From contig CALHSA010000042.1 in the NCBI GenBank assembly GCA_938038205.1, forward strand, positions 1-23,137: a stretch of DNA of 23,137 nucleotides, given 5' to 3'. The translations under genes and the position numbers were made by a program. The notes under the pieces were generated by a model that made no database searches, was not told the DNA's origin, and saw nothing but the letters and a program-made list of their open reading frames with translations. Positions 1 to 7,552 of this stretch are shown piece after piece; within the stretch, counting starts at the first letter, position 1; each line of letters opens with the position of its first letter. The DNA comes from an uncultured bacterium (GTDB lineage: Bacteria; Bdellovibrionota_C; UBA2361; JANWWW01).

Positions 1-259
1 CAAAGGAAATAAAGGCTTTTGGCGGATATTTTTGAGATAATTCCTCTAGGACTGAATCGTTGAATGTCCTGTTATAAATTACTATAGATCCTTCTGGTAA
101 TTTTAATGGTTGGGTATTTTCACCACCATAAATCTCTGTATATAAAAATAAAAATTTGAAATTGTTAGATTTATTTTCATTAATTAGCGTTGAAATTTTT
201 GCGGGGTAGCGATCCAACAATATTTGGTTTAAATCAAAAAAATAAATATATTCTGACAT
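1..259 (-). CDS. Truncated polysaccharide-cluster protein of unknown function (N-terminal 86 residues)
   Basis: An open frame begins at the ATG at 259-257 and runs off the left edge of the window without a stop. It starts MSEYIYFFDLNQIL and the visible part ends with PPKAFISF. It lies 2 bp downstream of the aldolase gene stop, so it is almost certainly the next gene of the same minus-strand operon. I do not recognise the family. The alternation of hydrophobic strands and the position in the operon would suit the N-terminal half of a glycosyltransferase or of an enzyme handling the product of the preceding genes, but no motif proves this. No signal peptide or membrane segment is seen in the visible part. 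Confidence 0.6.
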   Translation of the reverse strand, partial: MSEYIYFFDLNQILLDRYPAKISTLINENKSNNFKFLFLYTEIYGGENTQPLKLPEGSIVIYNRTFNDSVLEELSQKYPPKAFISF

Positions 260-261
260 GA

Positions 262-1026
262 TTACTGAATTATCTGATCGTAGTTGTCACTGATTCCTCG
301 AATCAAAAAATTGAAATCAACTCCGTAAACAATAAATTTGAGACCATCATCAATTAATTTTCTTAAATCCTCTAATTTGGGATATATCAAATGTTCGCCG
401 AATGGAACTTTCTTTTTTTTGCATACCTCCCTAAAAGTTTTTAATTGTTTAACCATTTCAGGGTGATCAAGTTCTCCCGGAAAACCCAATGAAGATGACA
501 AATCATTTGGCCCGATGAACACAGCGTCAATACCTTTCACATCGACAATTTCTTCAAGATTTTCAATTCCTTTGTAATGTTCAATCTGAGCAATTATAAC
601 AAGATTTTCCTCAAGCCAATCTTTGTAACGGCTGAAGGATAAACCATAGTTTTGTGCTCTTGATAAACCTACACCTCTATTACCAGTGTTAGCATAATAA
701 GAATAACTCACAGCATTTTTAGCCTCTTCAGGGGTGTTTACCATTGGTATAATTAACCCATCAGCTCCAGAATCTAGACATTTTTTTATGATTACAGGCT
801 CATTGTCATCAACCCTGACCAAAGCGGCGATATTGAAAGATTGAATGGTTCTAATAAGGTTAGTAATAGATTCGTTATTGAAAAAATTGTGCTCTATATC
901 TATACAAATCCAGTCAAAATTGTAGTTTGCCAATATTTCAATGATTTTTGGAGATGAAATAGTTACCCAAGTTCCAATAGTTAATTGATTAGCATTGAGT
1001 TTCAGCTTTAAGTTTTTATTTTTCAT
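262..1026 (-). CDS. HpcH/HpaI-family pyruvate aldolase
   Basis: This 254-residue protein is a class II, metal-dependent HpcH/HpaI aldolase; enzymes of this family join pyruvate to an aldehyde to give a 2-keto-3-deoxy acid, or do the reverse. Family landmarks are present at nearly the same numbers as in E. coli HpaI: His46 in DIEH (catalytic base), Arg71 in ALVRV, IPMVNTPEEA at 93-102, RGVG at 117-120, metal ligands Glu149 (AQIEH) and Asp175 (IGPNDLS). Length is normal for the family. It lies 22 bp after the NeuA-like gene. Next to a cytidylyltransferase it most likely works in the synthetic direction, making the 2-ulosonic acid that is then CMP-activated; this is inference. The alternative is a catabolic 2-keto-3-deoxy-sugar-acid aldolase, less likely in this operon. 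Substrate unknown. Confidence 0.9.
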   Translation of the reverse strand: MKNKNLKLKLNANQLTIGTWVTISSPKIIEILANYNFDWICIDIEHNFFNNESITNLIRTIQSFNIAALVRVDDNEPVIIKKCLDSGADGLIIPMVNTPEEAKNAVSYSYYANTGNRGVGLSRAQNYGLSFSRYKDWLEENLVIIAQIEHYKGIENLEEIVDVKGIDAVFIGPNDLSSSLGFPGELDHPEMVKQLKTFREVCKKKKVPFGEHLIYPKLEDLRKLIDDGLKFIVYGVDFNFLIRGISDNYDQIIQ

Positions 1027-1048
1027 GATTTTTTGATCAACCTGTTCC

Positions 1049-1720
1049 CTACCCTATTTTTTGTTTCAACAAAAAATCAGCCCAAAGAAAATCATGCCAT
1101 TCATCGATATCAACTGCTTCTAAAGGATCCATGTTGAATATAATTGGATTAGAACCTATCCTATTTTTTGTTTTCATGTTAGAAACTTTCGAAAAGATAT
1201 AAATACAGGAATTTTCGTGTAAAATTGGTTCTAGCAGCTGAGTTTGTATTAATTGGTCTGGATTATGGTTTATCGGTTTACCATCAGTGGAATAAAACCT
1301 TTGTTGAATAGGCGTTACTGAAAATAATGAATCGTGTGTTTTAATACTATTAATGTATTCTGATATAGCTAAATCAATTGTTTTTGTGGTCAGAAGTGGA
1401 TTGGTAGAATGAGTTTGTAGTATAATATCGTTTTTCGCGTAATTTATATCGTGCTCGATTAATGGTTGAATAGACACTTCATCTCCAAGTAAATATTCTG
1501 GTCTTTTCAAAACATTTACCTTTTCAAAGCCTTCTACTAGTTTAGTTATTTTTTTTGAATCTGTATTCACTATTATCTCGCCAACATATTCACTCCTGGA
1601 AAGAGCACCTAAAACCCAGTGACATGCAGGTTTACCGCCTAACGAACGAGTATTTTTGTCTTTAACACGTTCACTATTTTCCTTCATCGGAACAAATGCA
1701 GTGATCTTTAAATTTTTCAT
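1049..1720 (-). CDS. NeuA/KdsB-like acylneuraminate cytidylyltransferase
   Basis: This 223-residue protein belongs to the CMP-sugar synthetases, which move CMP from CTP to the anomeric hydroxyl of a 2-keto-3-deoxy sugar acid. The nucleotide-binding start VPMKENSERVKDKN (residues 10-23) matches the P-x-K-x2-S-x-R-x3-KN pattern of the NeuA family, VNTDS lies at 51-55, QTHSTNPLL at 102-110, and the C-terminal E201-x2-DID-x3-D motif carries the expected metal-binding acids. Length is typical of single-domain NeuA. No NeuB-type synthase is present in the window; the next gene is an HpcH/HpaI aldolase, which suggests that the ulosonic acid substrate is made by an unusual aldol route. The exact sugar acid cannot be told from sequence. 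The start ATG has only a weak ribosome binding site, consistent with translation coupled to the upstream genes. Confidence 0.9.
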   Translation of the reverse strand: MKNLKITAFVPMKENSERVKDKNTRSLGGKPACHWVLGALSRSEYVGEIIVNTDSKKITKLVEGFEKVNVLKRPEYLLGDEVSIQPLIEHDINYAKNDIILQTHSTNPLLTTKTIDLAISEYINSIKTHDSLFSVTPIQQRFYSTDGKPINHNPDQLIQTQLLEPILHENSCIYIFSKVSNMKTKNRIGSNPIIFNMDPLEAVDIDEWHDFLWADFLLKQKIG

Positions 1721-1744
1721 AATGAAAAGATTAACTATATTGTT

Positions 1745-2680
1745 CTAATTATTATCTCGATCCGTTAGATAATTAATTAAATTATTTACAGCTTCAATTT
1801 CCATTTTAATTTTGGTTTCTTGTGCATATGATCCCAAATGAGGCAGTAAAATTACATTATCAAGATCGCACAAATTTCCATTATATGGTTCCTCATTAAA
1901 AACATCCACAGCCGCACCCCCTATCTTCTTGGAGTGAAGTTGCTCGAATAGGGCAGATTCGTCAACATTTCCTCCTCTAGATACATTTATCAAGAAACTG
2001 TCTCTATCCATGAGATCTAGTTCGTTTTTTCCTATTAAAACCTCATGATCAATTTTTGATGTATGAATAGAGACAATTTCCGATCTTTTAAGTAATTCTT
2101 CAAGCGTACATATTTGAACTTTTCTTTCCATCGCCCATTGTGTGTCTGGATTTAAGTCTGTTCCCATTATTTCACAGCCAAATAGTTGAAACATTTCAGA
2201 AACTTTTTTGCCGATTCTACCCAAACCAATGACCCCTATTTTCCTACCAAACAATAATGAACCAATTTCTTTTTTCCATATCCGGTTTTTCATATTCGAA
2301 TCAGCCGAATGAATACGCCTCAAAAGATTAATGGCTAGGCCTAATGTTAATTCGGCAACAGATTGAGTGGGTCCGTCAGGAGTGTTAAAGACTTTTATGC
2401 CCCTAGTTTCCGCATATTCAATATCAATGGCATCAATTCCTACACCAACCCGGCTAATACATACCAATTCCTCTAACTGATCTAAGACTTCTTTGTTATA
2501 AAGTTCAACTCCTGCAACTATTCCGATACACCCAGAGCCAAATTCAATTGTTTCAGCCTCTGATAATTTTCTCCCATATTGATTATTTACAACTTCAAAC
2601 CCTGAGTCTTTTAGGATTTTGATCGCTTTGGGATCAGATGATCCGAATGAGGAAGTAGAGGTAAGAATTTTTTTTTTCAT
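1745..2680 (-). CDS. D-2-hydroxyacid dehydrogenase, phosphoglycerate dehydrogenase type
   Basis: This 311-residue enzyme is an NAD-dependent D-isomer-specific 2-hydroxyacid dehydrogenase. It has the Rossmann motif GLGRIG at 152-157 followed by acidic Asp175, which favours NAD, and the catalytic triad Arg235 (NVSRGG), Glu264 (NEEP) and His281 (LPHLGS). There is no C-terminal ACT or ASB domain, so it is the short form, not the serine-regulated SerA. The ATG overlaps the stop of the Gfo/Idh gene by 4 bp (ATGA), showing translational coupling. In this operon it probably oxidises or reduces the 2-position of a sugar-acid intermediate, not 3-phosphoglycerate; this is inference from context. Oddity: the start codon is followed directly by ten A residues (codons 2-4 plus the first base of codon 5), a tract long enough for polymerase or ribosome slippage. 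Confidence 0.9.
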   Translation of the reverse strand: MKKKILTSTSSFGSSDPKAIKILKDSGFEVVNNQYGRKLSEAETIEFGSGCIGIVAGVELYNKEVLDQLEELVCISRVGVGIDAIDIEYAETRGIKVFNTPDGPTQSVAELTLGLAINLLRRIHSADSNMKNRIWKKEIGSLLFGRKIGVIGLGRIGKKVSEMFQLFGCEIMGTDLNPDTQWAMERKVQICTLEELLKRSEIVSIHTSKIDHEVLIGKNELDLMDRDSFLINVSRGGNVDESALFEQLHSKKIGGAAVDVFNEEPYNGNLCDLDNVILLPHLGSYAQETKIKMEIEAVNNLINYLTDRDNN

Positions 2681-3672
2681 TTTGAGTTTTCGTAAATTCT
2701 TGTCACTAAGCTAAGTGTTTCATATGCATCCTGAGGCGTACCTTGCAAAATTTTAGTGTCACTAATTATAGCGGAAAGAAATTCATTAATTTCTAGCTTC
2801 CATGAATCATCATTGTCAAAATAAGAAATAGTTTCGTTAGGTTTTCCCATGGCATGATCAATATTTTCATGTGAGCGTTTCCCAACTATTAATTTTTCGG
2901 GTGCATAGCTTTTTGTTTCTGACAAAATGCCGTCTAAATTAATATACCCCTCTTCAAAACACATCTCTAACAAAAACTTATGCCTCCATTGATTTGCACT
3001 AGAATGTAATGTGGCAATAAAATTAGATTCTGATTTCATTAATGCAAAAGCATTATCTTCTACATCAATATCCCAGAAGCATGTCGCTACATGACTGTGG
3101 ATATGTTCAAATTTCATACCTGAAAAATAGCGGATCAAGTCAACCATGTGAATCCCTTGATCTATTAAAATACCGCCTCCAGAGATTTTTTTGTAATTCC
3201 GCCACTCTTTATCATAATCAATGCTACCTGCTTTACCGTAGACTCCCCTCATCCATAAAGGTTTACCAAGTATGCCGCTATCAATAACCTTTTTGGCTTC
3301 GATAATGGAGTAATGATATCTATGGTTAAACCCATACTTCAATAATTTTCCGCAAGTTGCATATGTTTCCAATACTTGATCCATTTCACTGATATGCATT
3401 GCTGGAGGTTTTTCGCAGAAAACATGTATCCCCTTTTCTAGTGCAGCCCTAGTGTAATTTGCTAAAAATTTGTTGTAAGCACATATAAAAATTGCATCTA
3501 TATTTTGCTTAATTAAAGATTCGAAAGAATCAAAAAAAACTATTTCAGGATCTATCTCCTCTGGAGCTTCGACGTCATAAATACAAGTAATCTTTGCATC
3601 AGGAAATTGATTTATAAATTTATGACGAATTTTTCCAATCTTGCCGTAACCCGCTATTCCAATTCGAATCAT
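2677..3672 (-). CDS. Gfo/Idh/MocA-family sugar oxidoreductase
   Basis: This 331-residue protein has the two-domain architecture of the Gfo/Idh/MocA family: an N-terminal NAD(P)-binding fold beginning RIGIAGYGKIG (3-13), the family-defining CEKP motif at 86-89, and in the C-terminal domain the GGG-x-L/I-x-D-x-G-x-H-x2-D motif with Asp171, His175 and Asp178, which carries the catalytic histidine. Such enzymes oxidise or reduce ring hydroxyls of sugars, often C3 of a nucleotide sugar or a free sugar acid. It overlaps both neighbours by 4 bp (SIS gene upstream, hydroxyacid dehydrogenase downstream), so the three are translated as a block and probably act in one pathway. The substrate is not predictable; inositol or UDP-GlcNAcA-type roles are both known in the family. 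Confidence 0.9.
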   Translation of the reverse strand: MIRIGIAGYGKIGKIRHKFINQFPDAKITCIYDVEAPEEIDPEIVFFDSFESLIKQNIDAIFICAYNKFLANYTRAALEKGIHVFCEKPPAMHISEMDQVLETYATCGKLLKYGFNHRYHYSIIEAKKVIDSGILGKPLWMRGVYGKAGSIDYDKEWRNYKKISGGGILIDQGIHMVDLIRYFSGMKFEHIHSHVATCFWDIDVEDNAFALMKSESNFIATLHSSANQWRHKFLLEMCFEEGYINLDGILSETKSYAPEKLIVGKRSHENIDHAMGKPNETISYFDNDDSWKLEINEFLSAIISDTKILQGTPQDAYETLSLVTRIYENSK

Positions 3673-4292
3673 AAAGAGAAATTTTTTATATTCATATTCT
3701 GAGGCTCAGTTTTGTTCCACTCGGCTACTCCCATAAATTTATCAAGTAATAGGTGATGAAAATATTGGTGTATACACTCTACTATTCCATAGGTCATTGC
3801 TGGAACAAAGATGCCAAAATCTGAGATATCTAAAGCAATATTATCTTTATTAAGACCCGTGAGAGAAAATGTTGGGATTTCATTTTCATTACAATAGGAT
3901 AATGGGCTAATAATGTTCTGACTATTCCCACTAGAGCTAGTCGCAATAACGAAATCATTTTTTGAAATATTATTTAACTTTATATACTCAAGAAATATAT
4001 CATCAAAGCCCTGATCATTTCCAAGGGCAGTAATATAGCAACTATCACTTAATGAATAAGCGGAAACTTTTGCATTTTTCTGCCAATCTAAAGTCATATG
4101 ATTCGAAAAAGCAGCACTTGCTCCATTACCAATAAAAAATAATCTGTTGTGAGGATCTGAGAATTTTAGTTTAAAATTTCTGATTAATTCATCAAAAAAT
4201 AATTTCATATTTGTCTTTTTCTTTGTGATGAAAAATTCAGTGAGTTTAATATTTTTAGTGAAACTTTTATAATAATGATCTTCGAAAGACAT
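3669..4292 (-). CDS. SIS-domain phosphosugar isomerase, GmhA-like
   Basis: This 207-residue protein is a single SIS domain, closest in motif layout to GmhA (sedoheptulose-7-phosphate isomerase) and its relative DiaA. Visible motifs are GNGASAAFSNH (55-65), ALGNDQGFDDIF (89-100), the phosphate loop ATSSSGNSQN (117-126) and IVECIHQYFHH (170-180). His175 aligns with the catalytic His180 of E. coli GmhA, but the position of catalytic Glu65 is Asp69 here (NHMTLDW), a conservative change that may mean a different substrate. It opens a 4-bp-overlapping block with the Gfo/Idh and hydroxyacid dehydrogenase genes. It is probably an aldose-ketose isomerase supplying a phosphosugar to that pathway. It is unlikely to be housekeeping DiaA because of its place inside the polysaccharide operon. 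Confidence 0.85.
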   Translation of the reverse strand: MSFEDHYYKSFTKNIKLTEFFITKKKTNMKLFFDELIRNFKLKFSDPHNRLFFIGNGASAAFSNHMTLDWQKNAKVSAYSLSDSCYITALGNDQGFDDIFLEYIKLNNISKNDFVIATSSSGNSQNIISPLSYCNENEIPTFSLTGLNKDNIALDISDFGIFVPAMTYGIVECIHQYFHHLLLDKFMGVAEWNKTEPQNMNIKNFSL

Positions 4293-4307
4293 AATGATAT
4301 TGAAAAC

Positions 4308-5489
4308 TTAATTATTACTTGTTAGTGAATCATAATAAACTTCAACATGTCGCCCCATAAGTTTATCCCATGAATATTCCTCATTAACATGCTCTATAAT
4401 ATATTTAGAATCTCTAAAGCTTATACGTCCTTCTAAATAGCCTTCAAGTGTCTTACTAAGATTTTCATTACCTTCATAAACATAGCCATTAAATCCATCT
4501 ATAATGTCTACAGAAATCCCCCCCACATTGTTAGTGATGACGGGTGTTCCCAAGGCGAAAGATAAAAAGGGGACTCCGCTTTGATATATAAATTCATAAG
4601 GTAATATTAGCACGTCAGAAGCAGAGAAGAAAGTAGGAACTTCCTCTGTATTTATAAATCTTAGGTGAGATATAATTCTATCTGCATTAGGTGAAGCATC
4701 GATTTTTTTTTGCAATGATTTTCTATATTCAGTTGTAAGAGTTTTATCAAATTTCCCTGAAATCAATAAGTATAGATCGGTATATCTTGTTGATATTTCG
4801 TTGAATGAATTAAGTAGATGGTCTAGCCCCTTGTATTTACGAATATTACCGAAAAAAAGTAAAACCTTTGAAGATTTAGGAATTTCAAGTTTGTCCCTAG
4901 CAAGGGTAATATCAACCAATTCAGAAGGCTGATAGTTGTTAACTCCATGCGCTATTACAGAAACCTTATGATCATCAATACCAAGCGAAATGAGATTTTT
5001 TTTCATGATCTCATTTAAAACAATAAAGCGGTTAACATAACTAAAAAAGAATTTTTTATGCCAAACCAAACTCGAATTTTGTGAAATATTATTTGAGAGC
5101 AAATTGTCTGTGTCTAGATCATGCACTTTGTAGACAATCTTTTTGTTCCATAAAGTTAATAAAATATAAAAATAAATGTGTTCGAAGATTGCTATTTTCC
5201 TATTAATCCATTCAATGTGATAAACCTTTGAAGGGTTAGTTAAAATAAACTTTGTGAGTCGTAAATAATAAACAAACCAATTTGATGCCAAAGAAAAAAA
5301 AGTGGGCTTTTGGGTCTTTTTTAAAAACCGGTAGACAGTTATATTATTTGCACCAATTTGATCTAAATCAAATTCATCTCTTTCTGCGTCAATGATATGA
5401 TAATGGTTTTTAGTGTCATTTCTAAGACCTGTCATCATTCCATATAGGCCATCAATTTGATGACCGCAGTTAATTAAGGTAATGTGCAT
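4308..5489 (-). CDS. GT4-family glycosyltransferase
   Basis: A 393-residue GT-B fold glycosyltransferase of family GT4. The C-terminal donor-binding half shows VLLFFGNIRKYKGLDHLL (the G-x-x-x-x-x-KG loop) and, near residue 300, the region SASDVLILPYE ... SGVPFLSFALGTPVIT. The first Glu of the usual E-x7-E motif is present (LPYE) but the second is replaced in SFALGTPVI, a variation common in polysaccharide GT4 enzymes. There are no predicted membrane spans; the protein would act at the inner face of the cytoplasmic membrane, adding one sugar to the lipid-linked repeat. Donor and acceptor are unknown; a CDP- or CMP-sugar from neighbouring genes is possible. It lies 7 bp after the polymerase gene and 15 bp before the SIS gene. 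Confidence 0.9.
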   Translation of the reverse strand: MHITLINCGHQIDGLYGMMTGLRNDTKNHYHIIDAERDEFDLDQIGANNITVYRFLKKTQKPTFFSLASNWFVYYLRLTKFILTNPSKVYHIEWINRKIAIFEHIYFYILLTLWNKKIVYKVHDLDTDNLLSNNISQNSSLVWHKKFFFSYVNRFIVLNEIMKKNLISLGIDDHKVSVIAHGVNNYQPSELVDITLARDKLEIPKSSKVLLFFGNIRKYKGLDHLLNSFNEISTRYTDLYLLISGKFDKTLTTEYRKSLQKKIDASPNADRIISHLRFINTEEVPTFFSASDVLILPYEFIYQSGVPFLSFALGTPVITNNVGGISVDIIDGFNGYVYEGNENLSKTLEGYLEGRISFRDSKYIIEHVNEEYSWDKLMGRHVEVYYDSLTSNN

Positions 5490-5496
5490 AATAAAT

Positions 5497-6645
5497 TTAT
5501 TTACCGGAAATTTGATTCATATGAACAACTCCAAATGTATTCTTTCTTTGTTCAATATCATCACTAGAAAAAAGAATATTGTGATATTTGAAGATTATTG
5601 AATCGTATTTTTGTGTTAATGAAAGGATTATTGTTAATATAAATATAAATATGAATAATTTTTTATATTTTATATATTTCAATAAAATAATAGATGCAAA
5701 AATAACATTGAATGCAAGCAATAACTGAAATCTTATGAATAAATTATTGAAAGAATTTAATAATAGAAAGGATGAAATATTTAAACATGTCAAATTAATA
5801 AATATAATATTTAGTGGTTCTCTAATATAGACCTTTTTGTAGTGATATAATAAAACTATCCCTGCGAGTAATTTTAGTATAAACCAATTAAGGTTTTGAG
5901 TACTACGATTACCATAACCCCAAGATGACATTGCTTCGAATTTTTCTATTAAGAAAGGAGAGAAATTTTGTATTATATTAAGAAAATATTCTACATCTAT
6001 AAAAATAAACCAATAGTTAAAAATCCCAATTGTAAAAATAACTGTAAATAAATTAAATAAATTTTTCTTTAAAATAAAGTATAATGGTAAATAAAATATT
6101 GAAGAAGAATGAATAGAAAAACCGATTAAATTTATCAGAATATATTTTTTAAATTGATTTGTTATGATATATCTTATTGATACAAAGAAAAGCGAGATTG
6201 ATAGAATATTTCTTAATAAATCAATTTGAATATTTAAACAAAATCCAATCATTAATGCAAATCCAGCGCTAACATTTATTTTGTAAAAAGAAAATAAATT
6301 ATAAAATATGATGGATACAAAAGTGCATATGCTGAATTGTAAGAAAAAATAGTTCTCGTTAATTAAATTTAGAACGTCAATCAATATTAAAAAGCCAGGG
6401 TATGTACTACTGAATGCAATATCGAGTAATCTATCCTCCTTGCTAAGGGAATATGCTAATTCATATTTATACCAGTCCCAGCCAACATATCCTCTAAACC
6501 CAATAAATATTACATTTAGGAAAGCGGAAAACATTCCAATCCTAATACTGTAAATCTTATACTTTTCCTCAGTGTAGGCTAGAAAAAGAAACAACAATAA
6601 AAACCCAATATAGGGAAATGAATATAAAATACTGTCAACTGCCAT
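5497..6645 (-). CDS. wzy: Polysaccharide polymerase, EpsG-like (Wzy)
   Basis: A 382-residue, very hydrophobic protein with roughly ten or more membrane spans, extremely AT-rich and rich in Ile, Phe, Leu and Asn. The motif FRGYVGWDWYKYELAY near residue 50-65 resembles the RxxxGxDwxxY segment of EpsG-type O-antigen polymerases. Position between a GT2 gene (11 bp overlap) and a GT4 gene, with Wzx two genes upstream, is exactly where a Wzy polymerase is expected. It would join repeat units on undecaprenyl pyrophosphate at the periplasmic face. Wzy proteins diverge strongly, so the call rests on topology, this motif and context. The low GC compared with the ddh genes is typical of recently exchanged repeat-unit-specific genes. 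Confidence 0.8.
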   Translation of the reverse strand: MAVDSILYSFPYIGFLLLFLFLAYTEEKYKIYSIRIGMFSAFLNVIFIGFRGYVGWDWYKYELAYSLSKEDRLLDIAFSSTYPGFLILIDVLNLINENYFFLQFSICTFVSIIFYNLFSFYKINVSAGFALMIGFCLNIQIDLLRNILSISLFFVSIRYIITNQFKKYILINLIGFSIHSSSIFYLPLYFILKKNLFNLFTVIFTIGIFNYWFIFIDVEYFLNIIQNFSPFLIEKFEAMSSWGYGNRSTQNLNWFILKLLAGIVLLYHYKKVYIREPLNIIFINLTCLNISSFLLLNSFNNLFIRFQLLLAFNVIFASIILLKYIKYKKLFIFIFILTIILSLTQKYDSIIFKYHNILFSSDDIEQRKNTFGVVHMNQISGK

Positions 6646-7552
6646 TATAAAATATTTTTATAACTAAAAATGAAATTGGTAATGATAATAAATTAGTCAT
6701 TTTATATTTTTTCCGTATAAGCTTATTCAATAATAGAATTTTTTTTATACTTAATAGCTTATCTATTTCATTTTGAATACGTGCTTTTTTTATTTCTTTT
6801 AAGAATACATCTTCATCATAATTATTTACTATTTCTAATATTAGTTTTTTTTGAATATTTAAGGCATTTATTCTAGAGGATACTTTTGATTTATTTGATA
6901 TGTTTATTTCCGATATACGGTATTTAAATAAAATTTTATTACTACAAACTACTCCTCCATAACTAGCAATCTTAAACCACGTCAGATCGTCGCTACCCCA
7001 TCCGCTCGGTAAATCTACAAAACCCCCAATTTTTTTCAAAATATCAGTTCGAGTCATAAAGTCAGACAAAAAGAATTTACGATACCCCTTTAACCGGTAA
7101 TATATAAAATCAAGGACATCTTCATATTTTGGACAATTAGGTCCCAGAGATATCGTTTCATCATTTCCATCAATATAACTTGTCCGACTATGAAATAAAT
7201 TCGTTTCCGGAAAATCTAGTGTTAAATTATACATTTCTTGAAGAAAATCAGGTTCCCATAAATCGTCATCACATAATATTGTAAAGAATTCACCCAACGA
7301 ATGATCAAGTAGTAAATTCCAATTTTTTATCATTGGAATCTGTTTTTTATTTTCCAAATATTTAATTCTTATATCTGAATATTCATTAACAATGCATTTA
7401 ATTTCATTCCGAGTAATTTTATTTTCTGCATTATTGAGAACTAATATTTCAAATTTTGGGTAGCTTTGCTCTAACGCCTTATTGATTGATTTCCTAAGAA
7501 AACAAGATTTTATCACTGGAATCCCAACAGTTATAAGTCCTTTTTCTTCCAT
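6635..7552 (-). CDS. GT2-family glycosyltransferase
   Basis: A 305-residue GT-A fold glycosyltransferase of family GT2. The N-terminus LITVGIPVIKSCFLRKSI is the usual first strand, LEQSYPKFEILVLNN (27-41) is the second nucleotide-binding element, and the DxD metal site is CDDDLWEPDF with Asp95-97. The motif WGSDDLTWFKIASYG near residues 185-199 supplies the ED-like catalytic base region. A short hydrophobic stretch at the C-terminus may tether it to the membrane. It starts at an ATG that shares one base with the stop of wzx (TAATG) and overlaps the polymerase start by 11 bp. Linkage and donor cannot be read from sequence. Very low GC matches its two neighbours. Confidence 0.9.
   Translation of the reverse strand: MEEKGLITVGIPVIKSCFLRKSINKALEQSYPKFEILVLNNAENKITRNEIKCIVNEYSDIRIKYLENKKQIPMIKNWNLLLDHSLGEFFTILCDDDLWEPDFLQEMYNLTLDFPETNLFHSRTSYIDGNDETISLGPNCPKYEDVLDFIYYRLKGYRKFFLSDFMTRTDILKKIGGFVDLPSGWGSDDLTWFKIASYGGVVCSNKILFKYRISEINISNKSKVSSRINALNIQKKLILEIVNNYDEDVFLKEIKKARIQNEIDKLLSIKKILLLNKLIRKKYKMTNLLSLPISFLVIKIFYNGS

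Noticed and set aside
262-1720. Sialic, legionaminic or pseudaminic acid synthesis, suggested by the NeuA-like cytidylyltransferase
   Set aside because: No NeuB, NeuC or aminotransferase/acetyltransferase partner is present in the window; the neighbour is a pyruvate aldolase.
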